Of a stretch of DNA of 22,450 bases, positions 1 to 6,448 are shown one piece after another (within the stretch, counting starts at the first letter, position 1; each line of letters starts with the position of its first letter). The stretch is from Embleya sp040605455 (GTDB lineage: Bacteria > Actinomycetota > Actinomycetes > Streptomycetales > Streptomycetaceae): NCBI RefSeq assembly GCF_040605455.1, contig NZ_JBEXCV010000144.1:1-22450 (forward strand), read 5' to 3'. The notes below the pieces were generated by a model. That model did no database searches, was not told the DNA's origin, and saw nothing but the letters and a program-made list of their open reading frames with translations. The position numbers and the translations under genes were made by a program.

Positions 1-402
1 CCAGCCGACCAGGATCGAGGTCGCGGCCAGCAGCAGCAGCGCCGCGATGAGCACGGTCAGCAGTTGACTCATCGTCACGTCCTGGCCGGCGTCGGCGGCC
101 CGCAGGATCGCGTCCGCGGGGATCGACGTGACCTGGGTTGGCATACCCTGCGGGGGAACGGCGGGTTGGACCTCTTGGGCCGGGTCGTATTGGTAAGTGC
201 TGTTCGCCGCGAAGGCGTCGACCATCGCCGTCGGCAGTTGCCGGGACAGTCGCTGGTCGACGAACCAGTACACGATGCCCAGCAACACCGTGCCGACCAC
301 GAGCGACACGCCGCCGTACATCAGCGCGAGTCGGGCCCGCGCCGACGGCCGGCGAAACAGCGCCCGGGAGAGCAGCCGCACGTTCGCGGCCAGGTCGCTC
401 AT
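1..402 (-). CDS. Sensor histidine kinase, N-terminal part (runs off the left edge)
   Basis: The gene reads leftward from ATG at 402 and is still open at base 1, so only 134 residues are visible. They contain a basic N-terminus, a membrane helix at about residues 22-46 (ARLALMYGGVSLVVGTVLLG and onward), an extracytoplasmic stretch of about 65 residues rich in Gln and Pro, and a second membrane helix at about 113-134. This is the usual sensor end of a membrane histidine kinase of the OmpR-partner class. HAMP, histidine and ATPase domains would lie outside the window. Its ATG overlaps the TGA of a response-regulator remnant (ATGA), so it was once translated behind its partner. The kinase may now be an orphan. 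The domain call rests on topology and context, since no catalytic motif is in view. Confidence 0.7.
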   Translation of the reverse strand, partial: MSDLAANVRLLSRALFRRPSARARLALMYGGVSLVVGTVLLGIVYWFVDQRLSRQLPTAMVDAFAANSTYQYDPAQEVQPAVPPQGMPTQVTSIPADAILRAADAGQDVTMSQLLTVLIAALLLLAATSILVGW

Positions 403-572
403 ATCAGGAATCCCGAGCCGGACACGGTACGTCGTGGTCGTTGACCGCGAGCCGCTCCAGCGCGCTGTCGCCGTCGTACGCGACGTCCACGGCGATCGCC
501 GCCCGGCGCAGCCCTCGGGCGACCGACCCGGTCGGCCGGCAATTCCTCGTCCTCGGTCACCAGGACTCGCAA
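399..572 (-). pseudogene. OmpR-type response regulator remnant, internally deleted
   Basis: Read from a TTG at 572, the start LRVLVTEDEELPAD is the beginning of a receiver domain with its acidic pair. After a frame change the next stretch, GLRRAAIAVDVAYDGDSALE, continues the same domain up to NDHD. The phosphoacceptor region, the rest of the receiver and nearly all of the winged helix are missing. The sequence then reads TVSGSGFLI and stops, which matches the conserved last turn of OmpR-type regulators (TVRGxGYxL). About 170 bases remain of a gene that is normally near 670. The TGA still overlaps the ATG of the downstream kinase. It cannot encode a working regulator. The assignment rests on the two preserved ends and the gene order. 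Confidence 0.72.
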
Positions 573-973
573 TGTCTCGTCGCTCCGCTTCGGGCCGGGG
601 GAAGGGTGAGAAAGGGGCGGGGGGAACGGGTGTGGGGCGAAAGGCGAATGGTCCGGGTTAGCAGACTTCGAACCAACCCCACCGGTTATACGCGACCCCG
701 CGTTAGCTCCGGTTAACCAATTCGGGAGACGGCCCGGTAACCCGTCGCCGCGTAGACCTGTTGTCGCACCCCTCGCCTTCGAGTTCGAGGCAACTCCTCG
801 GATCGCCGCCCCCGCCACATGGTCGACCGGTCCGGCGGATGAGTGCGCGGCCGGGGCACGCCGGCGTGTTCGGCCCACAGGAGCGGGTCGGTAGGGGTGT
901 CGGCGATCGCAGCGTGGTGCGCCGCGTGCGCCGTCGAACGCAGCACCGCGCGGGACCGAGCGCGGGCCGACTC
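573..973. other. Intergenic region with G-rich tract
   Basis: This lies between the response-regulator remnant and the 3' end of the AraC-type gene. Bases 597-637 carry six runs of three or more G on the plus strand, enough for a G-quadruplex. A short palindrome GGTTAACC sits at 712-719. A leftward reading frame at 713-946 (77 codons) has coding-like third positions in its first half but no recognisable family and no good ribosome binding site. I regard it as unproven. Confidence 0.4.
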
Positions 974-1791
974 TCAGCCGATGTCGCCCGGCGCCGGCGC
1001 GGTGGTACCGATCGCCGTGCTCGCCGTGATCACGGTGCTCGCCGTGCTCCGCTCGGTCGGCCGAGCGGCGGTCACCAGGTGTGCCCCGGTGCGGGCAAAT
1101 CGGCCGGGGCTGATGCCGAGGGCACGTTTGAAATGGCGGTTCAGATGCGACTGGTCGTAGAAGCCGGCGGTCACCGCGACGGTGTGCGGCGGCATGCCGT
1201 CCAGCAGGAGCCCGCGGGCGAGGTCGACCCGGCGTCCGGTCAGGTACTGGTGCGGGCCGACGCCGAACTCCCGACCGAAGGCGCGGACCAGATGGGTCGG
1301 GTGGGCATACAGCAGTTCGGACGCCGCACCGAGGGTGACGCCCTCGACGAAACGCACGTCGAGCAGATCGCGCAGTCGGTGGGCCAGTCCGGCGTCACGC
1401 ACGACGACCGGTGCGGCGACTCGACCCAGAAGGTGCCCGCGCAACCGCTCGGCGATGAACGCGAGCCTGCTTTCCGCCTCCAGTTCCTCGCCCGGTCGCA
1501 GCAGCGAGGTGTGCAGTCGATGCACCCGCCCGCGCAGTGGGTCGTCGTCGAGCACCGGATGGTCCACGGCCCGGCCTATCAGGTCGTCGGCCACATGGGA
1601 GGAGTCCAGATAGAGCACCCGCTTGCGGAACCCGGTCGGGGTGGCCGCGCTGCCGTTGTGCGGAACGTGCGGCGGCAGCAGGCTCACCGCGCGCCGCAGC
1701 ACGCCGTGCTCGTGCCGGTCCAGGTCCCGTCGTCGACGATCAGCAGCGTCCACGCGGCGTGCGTGTGCATCGGGTACCTGTGATCGGTCAT
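974..1791 (-). pseudogene. AraC-family transcriptional regulator, frameshifted and lacking its 5' end
   Basis: The C-terminal frame (974-1753) holds a cupin-like sensor end (AVSLLPPHVPHNG) followed by two AraC helix-turn-helix units, with EGVTLGAASELLYAHPTHLV and VAVTAGFYDQSHLNRHFKRA as clear recognition regions. The expected N-terminal sequence MTDHRYPMHTHAAWTLLIVD is present at 1729-1791 but in another frame. The two frames join at GGGACCTGG, consistent with loss of 13 bases between GACC repeats. Homology upstream appears to end near 1797, where DUF2000 sequence begins on the other strand. The last 35 or so residues are a low-complexity tail. A product could still be made from an internal start, with the DNA-binding domain intact, but the natural full-length protein cannot. 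Family call is firm; pseudogene status is inferred from remembered family sequences. Confidence 0.68.
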
Positions 1792-2106
1792 GTGGGCATC
1801 CCCGAGGTGATCGGCGAACCCTACGCCGATGCCGACGACACCACCTATCTGCCGATGTTCCGGCAGCCGGTACTGGTCTTCCAAGGCAGCGGTGAACTGC
1901 TCGCCTCGGCCCACGCCCGGGCGGTGGGCCGCGACCTGCCGGTGGCAGTGTTCACCGCCGACCTCTTCGCCACCGGCAACGACCGGGACAACCGGGCGGC
2001 GGTACGGGGGGTCCGGCGGGAGCAGTTGGACCTGGTGGGCATGGCCGTGCACGGGCCGCGCAACGTGGTCGACAAGGTCCTCAAGGGGGCGGAGATGCAT
2101 CCGTAG
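1792..2106 (+). pseudogene. DUF2000 family protein, N-terminally truncated
   Basis: The reading frame matches the DUF2000 family from PEVIGEPYADADD onward, through YLPMFRQPVLVFQGSGELL, AVFTADLFATGNDRDNRAAV and the C-terminal signature AVHGPRNVVDKVLKGAEMHP. Members are small cytoplasmic proteins of about 140 residues and no established function. Here the first 25-35 residues, which hold a conserved beta strand and helix, are missing. Only GTG codons without a ribosome binding site are available as starts (1759, 1765, 1780, 1792). The 5' end meets the 5' end of the AraC-type gene, so one deletion probably removed both starts and the shared promoter. Strand and family are secure; whether any product is made is doubtful. 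Confidence 0.62.
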
Positions 2107-2137
2107 CGAGTCACGCACGCGCGGGTACCGGCAGCCT

Positions 2138-3175
2138 TCAGGAATTCTCGTCGCCTCGGCTTTCGGGGGACCGCTCTTCGAAGACTCCGACGAAGGCCGA
2201 GGCGACGATGGCGACAGCGCGGTCGTCGTCGTGGGCCAGTCGGCGCAGGACCTCCTGCGCGGTGGTCCCGCACAGCTCGGCCAGCGCCTGCGCCAGGCGA
2301 ATCCGCACCGCGGAGTCGGCAGTGTGCGCGGCGAGTTCGTCGACCAGTGCGGTCATGATCCGGTCCGCGCACCCGGAGTTCCGGGACAGCGTTCCCAGGA
2401 CCTCCGCCGCGTCGACGTCGTTGCAGCCGTCGACCACCATGCCGACGAGTGTCGGCACGGCCGCAGTCACGCCACGCCTGCCCAACGCCAGAGCGGCGTG
2501 CCTGCGCACCGTCGTGTCCGGGTCCCCGAGCGCGTCCGCAAGCACCGCGGCCGCGCCCGGAGCCTCGGACATCGAGGCGATCGCCGACACCGCGCGCCGC
2601 CGGATGTCGACGTCTTTCGAGTGCGCGCCGGCGGCCAGCGTCGCCACGCCGTCGCCGCCCGATCGGGCGAGCGCCCAGCACAGGGCGCCCGCGACGTTGG
2701 GGTCGGATTCGGCCAAGAGCGCTCCGGCCAGCAGCTCGGCGGGAACCGACCCGCCCTCCGGCCGGGCCAGGACGGCCTGCTGCCTGCGCGCGGCGCTGGT
2801 CGAGTCGAGCCCCTGCATGAGTTCGACGATGCGTAGGACGCCCTGCCAGCCGGTGGGCGCCGACGCATCGATCGCGCGAAGCCGCTTGAGCATCTCCTGT
2901 TCCCGCTCCAAGCGCTCTTGCGTCCGCCGGATGAGGTCGCCGACCAGGGCGGACGGCGTGAAGGCCGGGTCCTCCAGCGCGCGCCCGATCTGCTTGAGCG
3001 GGAGCCCGAGGGACCGCAGGCTCTCCACGTGGAAGATCCTGCGGACGTCCTCGGCGGAGTACTCGCGGTAGCCACCGACGGTGCGTCCGGTCGGTCGCAC
3101 CAGCCCGAGGGCGTCGTAGTACCGGAGCATCCGGGTGCTCACCCCCGAATGGCGGGCCACATCGCCGATCAACAA
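2138..3175 (-). CDS. MerR-family regulator with C-terminal HEAT repeats
   Basis: The product has 345 residues. Residues 1-70 form a MerR winged helix (IGDVARHSGVSTRMLRYYD, then GGYREYSAEDVRRI). A coiled helix at about 90-115 (RRTQERLEREQEMLKRL) would be the dimer helix. From about 125 to 335 the protein is a run of HEAT-like helical pairs, for example DPNVAGALCWALARSG, SKDVDIRRRAVSAIASM and DPDTTVRRHAALALGRRG. No metal-binding cysteines or small-molecule pocket typical of metal or drug sensors is seen, so the input is probably a protein or large ligand. The start is TTG at 3175, with GGAGG 8-9 bases upstream. It overlaps the stop of the preceding HEAT-repeat gene by 7 bases, so the two are co-translated. 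It ends 31 bases from the convergent DUF2000 gene. Confidence 0.88.
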   Translation of the reverse strand: MLIGDVARHSGVSTRMLRYYDALGLVRPTGRTVGGYREYSAEDVRRIFHVESLRSLGLPLKQIGRALEDPAFTPSALVGDLIRRTQERLEREQEMLKRLRAIDASAPTGWQGVLRIVELMQGLDSTSAARRQQAVLARPEGGSVPAELLAGALLAESDPNVAGALCWALARSGGDGVATLAAGAHSKDVDIRRRAVSAIASMSEAPGAAAVLADALGDPDTTVRRHAALALGRRGVTAAVPTLVGMVVDGCNDVDAAEVLGTLSRNSGCADRIMTALVDELAAHTADSAVRIRLAQALAELCGTTAQEVLRRLAHDDDRAVAIVASAFVGVFEERSPESRGDENS

Positions 3176-3930
3176 TCCCCAGCCTCCGCAGCCTCAGCCG
3201 ACTCGGTGGACTCCGCAGGCTCCGCGGTCTCCGCGGCTCCCGACGCCGCAGCAGCGGCAGCGGCTCGTTCCGGGCCGAGTGTGACGACTCGCCTCGCGTC
3301 GTGGACGGCCACGTCGAAACCGGCCTCCGGGTCCTGCAGGAGCAGCTCCGTGGCACGGGCGTGCGCGGCCACCGCCGAGTCGGGGTTCGTCGCGGCCCGC
3401 TCCAGGGCGGGCCCGATCACCTCGCCGAGGTCGACGAGGGCCCGGCTCAGGCTCAGCCGCACATTTCGGTCGCCGCGGCCGAGCTGCCCGACCAGTTCGT
3501 CGACCAAGTCCTTCTCCTCGTGCTCGGGCACGAGGGCGACCGCGACGCGCCACGCGGTCCGCGCGATCTCGTCGTCGGCGTCGCTCAACATGTCCCGCGT
3601 GATCCAGGCCCATGCACTGCGCTCGCCGATCTTGGAGAGCGTGTGCAACGCCTGACAGCGGGCCTGGATGCGTTCGGAGTCGAGTTCCCGGCGAAGCCGG
3701 GGCAGGGTGATCTCCGGCGAGAGACGGGTCAATGCCCAGGACAGCATGTCTCGCACGAAGAAATCCGGCTCGACCGCGCACCGCTCGACGAGCGTCTCCA
3801 AGAGGCCGGGGTCGGGGTTCGAACCGACCGCCAAGGCCGCCTGAAGCCGAACCGACGAGTCCTCGGCACCCAGGGCGTCGGCAACGCGGCTGTCCTGCGG
3901 GGCTCCGCTTGTCGCGTTGATCGCAACCAC
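3169..3930 (-). CDS. HEAT-repeat domain protein
   Basis: This 253-residue cytoplasmic protein is made of about five HEAT-like helical pairs at residues 15-210, such as DSSVRLQAALAVGSNPDPG, DFFVRDMLSWALTRLSPEI and DEIARTAWRVAVALVPEHEE. The last 35 residues are a low-complexity Ala/Glu/Ser tail. No catalytic motif is visible, so it is best read as a protein- or nucleic-acid-binding scaffold. It is the first gene of an operon with the MerR-HEAT regulator. The start shown (GTG at 3930) is the only usual start codon between the preceding in-frame stop and the conserved part. However, the strong AGGAGG lies directly against it, so the true start may be a few codons further in. Function is not known to me. 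Confidence 0.8.
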   Translation of the reverse strand: MVAINATSGAPQDSRVADALGAEDSSVRLQAALAVGSNPDPGLLETLVERCAVEPDFFVRDMLSWALTRLSPEITLPRLRRELDSERIQARCQALHTLSKIGERSAWAWITRDMLSDADDEIARTAWRVAVALVPEHEEKDLVDELVGQLGRGDRNVRLSLSRALVDLGEVIGPALERAATNPDSAVAAHARATELLLQDPEAGFDVAVHDARRVVTLGPERAAAAAAASGAAETAEPAESTESAEAAEAGDC

Positions 3931-3941
3931 CTCCTGCGCCC

Positions 3942-3972
3942 AGTGGACACCTTGTCACCGTGTCAAGGTCAA
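3942..3972 (-). promoter_or_regulatory. MerR-type promoter and operator of the HEAT/MerR operon
   Basis: Read leftward, a -35 box TTGACC (3967-3972) and a weak -10 box TCCACT (3942-3947) are 19 bases apart. This over-long spacing is characteristic of promoters that MerR proteins activate by twisting DNA. Between and overlapping them is the 19-base dyad ccttgtcaccgtgtcaagg (3950-3968), whose halves CCTTG-CAC and GTG-CAAGG mirror each other. The site lies 12-20 bases from the start of the operon that encodes a MerR protein, so autoregulation is the simplest reading. Confidence 0.7.
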
Positions 3973-4103
3973 ACCCGTGACCGGCGGATCAGGACATCGT
4001 CGGGCCCGGAACCCCTGTGGTCGACCCCATGCGCCCGACTCCCGGGCACAGACGACGACCGAGGGGACGGCGAGCAGAGGGGTTGCGTCAGAGCATCGCA
4101 GAT

Positions 4104-4131
4104 CTTGCATACAAGAACGCCAGTATGCAAG
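4104..4131 (+). promoter_or_regulatory. GntR operator in front of the decayed gntR copy
   Basis: A 28-base element begins with CTTGCATACAAG and ends with CCAGTATGCAAG. It contains inverted CTTGCAT / ATGCAAG halves and ends 9 bases before the GTG of the gntR remnant. The reverse complement of 6243-6270, in front of the intact gntR gene, matches it at all but five positions (four in the middle and one at the last half-site) and has the same spacing to its GTG. Conservation of the site after the gene itself decayed suggests that it is still bound by the intact GntR, or that the decay is recent. Confidence 0.7.
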
Positions 4132-4140
4132 GATATCAAT

Positions 4141-4342
4141 GTGAAACCAGATCGAACCCTTGGAGTGCAGGCCCTCGCGTCCATGAGCAGGAATCACGTC
4201 CGGCAACGGATGTCCGACCTCGTCTACGCGGAACTCGCGTCGGCCATCCGCGAGTTCCGGCTCCCCCGCGAGCCGCTGTGCCCGAGACCGACTGCGTCGG
4301 CTCCGCCTGCCTGACCCGGACACCGTGCCTGGACTGATCGAC
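4141..4342 (+). pseudogene. GntR-family regulator remnant (paralogue of 5514-6233)
   Basis: From GTG at 4141, about 50 codons resemble the N-terminus of the intact GntR regulator downstream: ALASMSRNHVRQRMSDLVYA pairs with ALASVGRSRPRQRTSDRVYE, followed by ELASAIREFRLP. The sequence then jumps, with a frame change, to DRLRRLRLPDPDTVPGLID. This corresponds to residues 176-194 of the intact paralogue (DRLRRLSLPDPDTVLGLID). About 125 codons, including most of the DNA-binding domain and the ligand-binding core, are lost. The break lies at a GACCGAC stretch that would occur at both ends of the lost segment, so deletion between short direct repeats is likely. The in-frame product would be a meaningless 57-residue peptide. 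Confidence 0.78.
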
Positions 4343-4540
4343 GGGCGGCGGCCACCGGTGGAGCGGACCGGCTGGCACACCGCCTGCCTGCTGCTCGCCC
4401 GGGTCGATGGCCTGTCGCCCGCCGGATACCTCCGCCCGGCGACCGCCGCGGCGGTACGAGCCCTGGCTATCGACCTGCTTCGGGCGGACGACCCGGCGAT
4501 CGAGGAGGTCTGGGCAAAGATCATGGAGAGCAGATGCTGA
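4343..4540 (+). pseudogene. C-terminal fragment of an unidentified gene upstream of the enolase paralogue
   Basis: After the GntR remnant the frame stays open into about 65 residues with strong actinomycete codon bias (VERTGWHTACLLLARVDG, then GLSPAGYLRPATAAAVRALA, ending AKIMESRC). Its TGA overlaps the ATG of the enolase-like gene (ATGCTGA), the arrangement of two cotranslated genes. I take it as the tail of a gene whose main part was lost in the event that shortened the GntR copy. I do not recognise the family. A small intact protein starting at ATG 4325 is possible in principle, but that start lies inside GntR-derived sequence. Confidence 0.5.
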
Positions 4541-5529
4541 TCACGAAGGTGGACTCCTGGGAGGCCCTCGATTCTCGCGGGCGGCCCACGGTCGCCACGC
4601 GAGTCGCCCTGGAGGGCGGCGCCCAAGGGGTCGCCCTGGTGCCCTCCGGCGCCTCGGCGGGCTCCCACGAGGCGCTGGAATTGCGGGACGGCGGTGACCG
4701 ATACGGCGGACGCGGCGTCCGCACGGCCGTCGGGCACGTCATCGACACGCTCGCGCCGCTGGTGACGGGCCTGACGCCCGCTCAGGTGGACGCGGCACTG
4801 CGTGCGGCCGATCGGTCCCCCTCCTTCAGCGTCGTGGGGGCCAACGCCGTCCTGTCCGTATCCCTCGCCGCCCAGCGCGCCGCCGCCGATGGCACCTCGC
4901 TCGCCCGCTATCTGGCCGCCGACGCCGGGCCTTTGCTGCTGCCCATGCCCATGGTCAACATCCTCTCCGGCGGAGCCCACGCCGGCCGGATGCTCGACGT
5001 CCAGGACTTCCTGGTCGTCCCGGTAGGTGCGACGAGCTTCGCCCAGGCCGTCGAATGGGCGGTTGCCGTCCGCGAAGCGGCCACCCGACTGGCGCTGGCA
5101 GGTGGCCACGCCCAGGCGGTGCTCGTGGCCGACGAGGGCGGGCTGGGCCTTCCTCTGGCAACCAACCGTGCCGCGCTCGACCTGCTCACCCGGGCGATCC
5201 GAGCAGCCGGCTTCGAGCCCGGAACGGACGTCGCGATCGCGATCGATGTGGCCGCCACGCAGTTCTTCCACGACGGCCGCTACCGATTGGCCCGCGAGCA
5301 GCGGGAATTGACGGCAACAGGTTTGATCGCCGAGATCGCCCGGTGGTGCGACCACTACGCCGTGATCTCGGTCGAGGACGCCCTCGCCGAGGACGACTGG
5401 GAGGGCTGGCAGGAAGCCACCGCCGTACTCGGTGAGCGCGTCGAGCTTGTCGGCGACGACCTGTTCGTCGTGGCACGGGCGAGGCGGGGATGTGGCCGCC
5501 GCCCGCGCGAGCGTCATTCGGTGAAATAG
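4534..5529 (+). pseudogene. Enolase (phosphopyruvate hydratase) paralogue, C-terminally truncated
   Basis: The N-terminal 312 codons clearly belong to the enolase family: the mobile loop PSGASAGSHEALELRDG (residues 38-54), ANAVLSVSLA, PMPMVNILSGGAHAG with the active-site His (149), ADEGG (199-203), the metal ligands in AIDVA (Asp238), ISVEDA (Glu281) and VGDDLF (Asp308). Two things are odd. The glutamate normally found in the QEF motif is Asp158 here, which suggests a specialised paralogue rather than the glycolytic enzyme. After residue 312 homology stops and 19 unrelated residues follow, so the part carrying both catalytic lysines (positions near 345 and 396 in known enolases) is gone. The frame ends inside the 3' end of the convergent gntR gene. 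Full-length enolases have about 430 residues, so this should be catalytically dead. Confidence 0.8.
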
Positions 5530-6233
5530 CTGGGGTATTGCGCCTGTAGGGCGGGGCCGTTGTCGAGCACCCGCCGTGCATGCCGGCGGATGTGGGCTCG
5601 CCCGCCGAGGACGTCGCCGGCCTCCAGCGCGTCGACGATGGCCGTGTGCTCATCGATCAGGCCCAATACGGTGTCGGGGTCGGGCAGTGACAATCGCCGC
5701 AGTCGATCCAGGTGCATCTTCATCGGCTGCATGACCTGCCAGGCCCCCGGATATCCGCTGATGTCGAAGATCCGGGCGTGCAGAGCCTCGTCTGCGGCGA
5801 AGAAGCCGTCGACGTCGTGGTCCTCGAAGTACCGCCGCTGCTCGGCCAGGAGCGCACGCAAGCCGCTGACGTCACGCTCGGGCTTCTCGCAGGCCGTCGC
5901 GAACGCCGCCGACTCGAGGTTCTCTCGCACGAAGCGCGCCTGCTCGACGTCGTGCAGACGGATCAGCTCGACCCGCGTCCCGACCTGGGGGACAACGGAG
6001 ACGAGTCCGGCCTCGACCAGGCGGGCGATCGCCTCACGCAGCGGGGTGCGGCTGACGTGCAACTGCTCGGCCAGGTCGGTCTCGGACAGTGACGCGCCGG
6101 GCGGGAGCCGCACATCGCGGATCGCCGAAGCGAGTTCCTCGTAGACGCGGTCCGAAGTACGCTGACGCGGCCGGGACCGGCCCACCGAGGCCAAGGCACC
6201 CGCGGTCGCCGGGGGAATTCGTTCGCTGCTCAC
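5514..6233 (-). CDS. GntR-family transcriptional regulator (FCD subfamily)
   Basis: The product has 239 residues. A winged helix at about 25-92 carries the GntR signature (YEELASAIRDVRLPPGASLS, DLAEQLHVSRTPLREAIARL, GLVSVVPQVGTRV). The C-terminal all-helical FCD domain follows, with the usual metal/ligand set Asp148 (ADEALH), His152, His196 (DEHTAI) and His218 (HIRRHARR). These regulators normally sense organic acids or sugar acids. GTG at 6233 was chosen because the conserved region starts soon after it, it has an AAGGATGG ribosome site, and the paralogous remnant starts with GTG at the same distance from the same operator. A longer open frame reaches 6398 but crosses the operator. The 3' end overlaps the truncated enolase frame by 16 bases. 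Confidence 0.9.
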   Translation of the reverse strand: MSSERIPPATAGALASVGRSRPRQRTSDRVYEELASAIRDVRLPPGASLSETDLAEQLHVSRTPLREAIARLVEAGLVSVVPQVGTRVELIRLHDVEQARFVRENLESAAFATACEKPERDVSGLRALLAEQRRYFEDHDVDGFFAADEALHARIFDISGYPGAWQVMQPMKMHLDRLRRLSLPDPDTVLGLIDEHTAIVDALEAGDVLGGRAHIRRHARRVLDNGPALQAQYPSYFTE

Positions 6234-6242
6234 GAGACCATC

Positions 6243-6270
6243 CTTGCATGCTGGTCGACTTGTATGCAAG
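6243..6270 (-). promoter_or_regulatory. GntR operator of the intact gntR gene
   Basis: The inverted halves CTTGCAT and ATGCAAG are 14 bases apart, and CTTGTATGCAAG is itself a near-palindrome. The element ends 9 bases before the GTG start and runs into the ribosome binding site, so bound repressor would block its own gene. Its reverse complement is nearly the same as 4104-4131. Confidence 0.72.
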
Positions 6271-6355
6271 ATTAGCAAGAACATGGCCGCCGCGTCGCTG
6301 CCGACCCGACCGACGCAACCCCGCTCGCCACACCCATGCAAGCTGCCGTCGCTCC

Positions 6356-6401
6356 CCCATGCGGGCTGCCGACCCCGATCGGGGTCGGCAGCCCGCATGG
6401 G
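6356..6401. terminator. Perfect 46-base palindrome, terminator of the dipeptidase-like gene
   Basis: Two 23-base arms mirror each other without mismatch or loop, centred on CGATCG at 6376-6381, beginning CCCATGCGGGCTGCC. It starts 48 bases beyond the stop codon of the leftward gene at 6449. No T-run follows on either side, which is common in Streptomyces terminators. The perfect symmetry means it would act in either direction. Confidence 0.7.
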
Positions 6402-6448
6402 TCACTCTGCGGTGATGGACAGCCCGGTCGACGAGCGCACCGGTGCCG

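Noticed and set aside
655..690. GGTTCGAA-like sequence that resembles a tRNA T-arm on the minus strand
   Set aside because: No acceptor, D or anticodon stem can be built around it.
713..946. A 77-codon leftward frame after the AraC-type gene
   Set aside because: Third-position bias is good only in the first half; no family, no ribosome site and no conserved ending. Mentioned in the intergenic entry only.
3955..5517. A 520-codon leftward frame opposite the enolase-like gene
   Set aside because: It lies opposite sequence with clear enolase and GntR homology and shows only Gly/Arg/Asp-rich filler.
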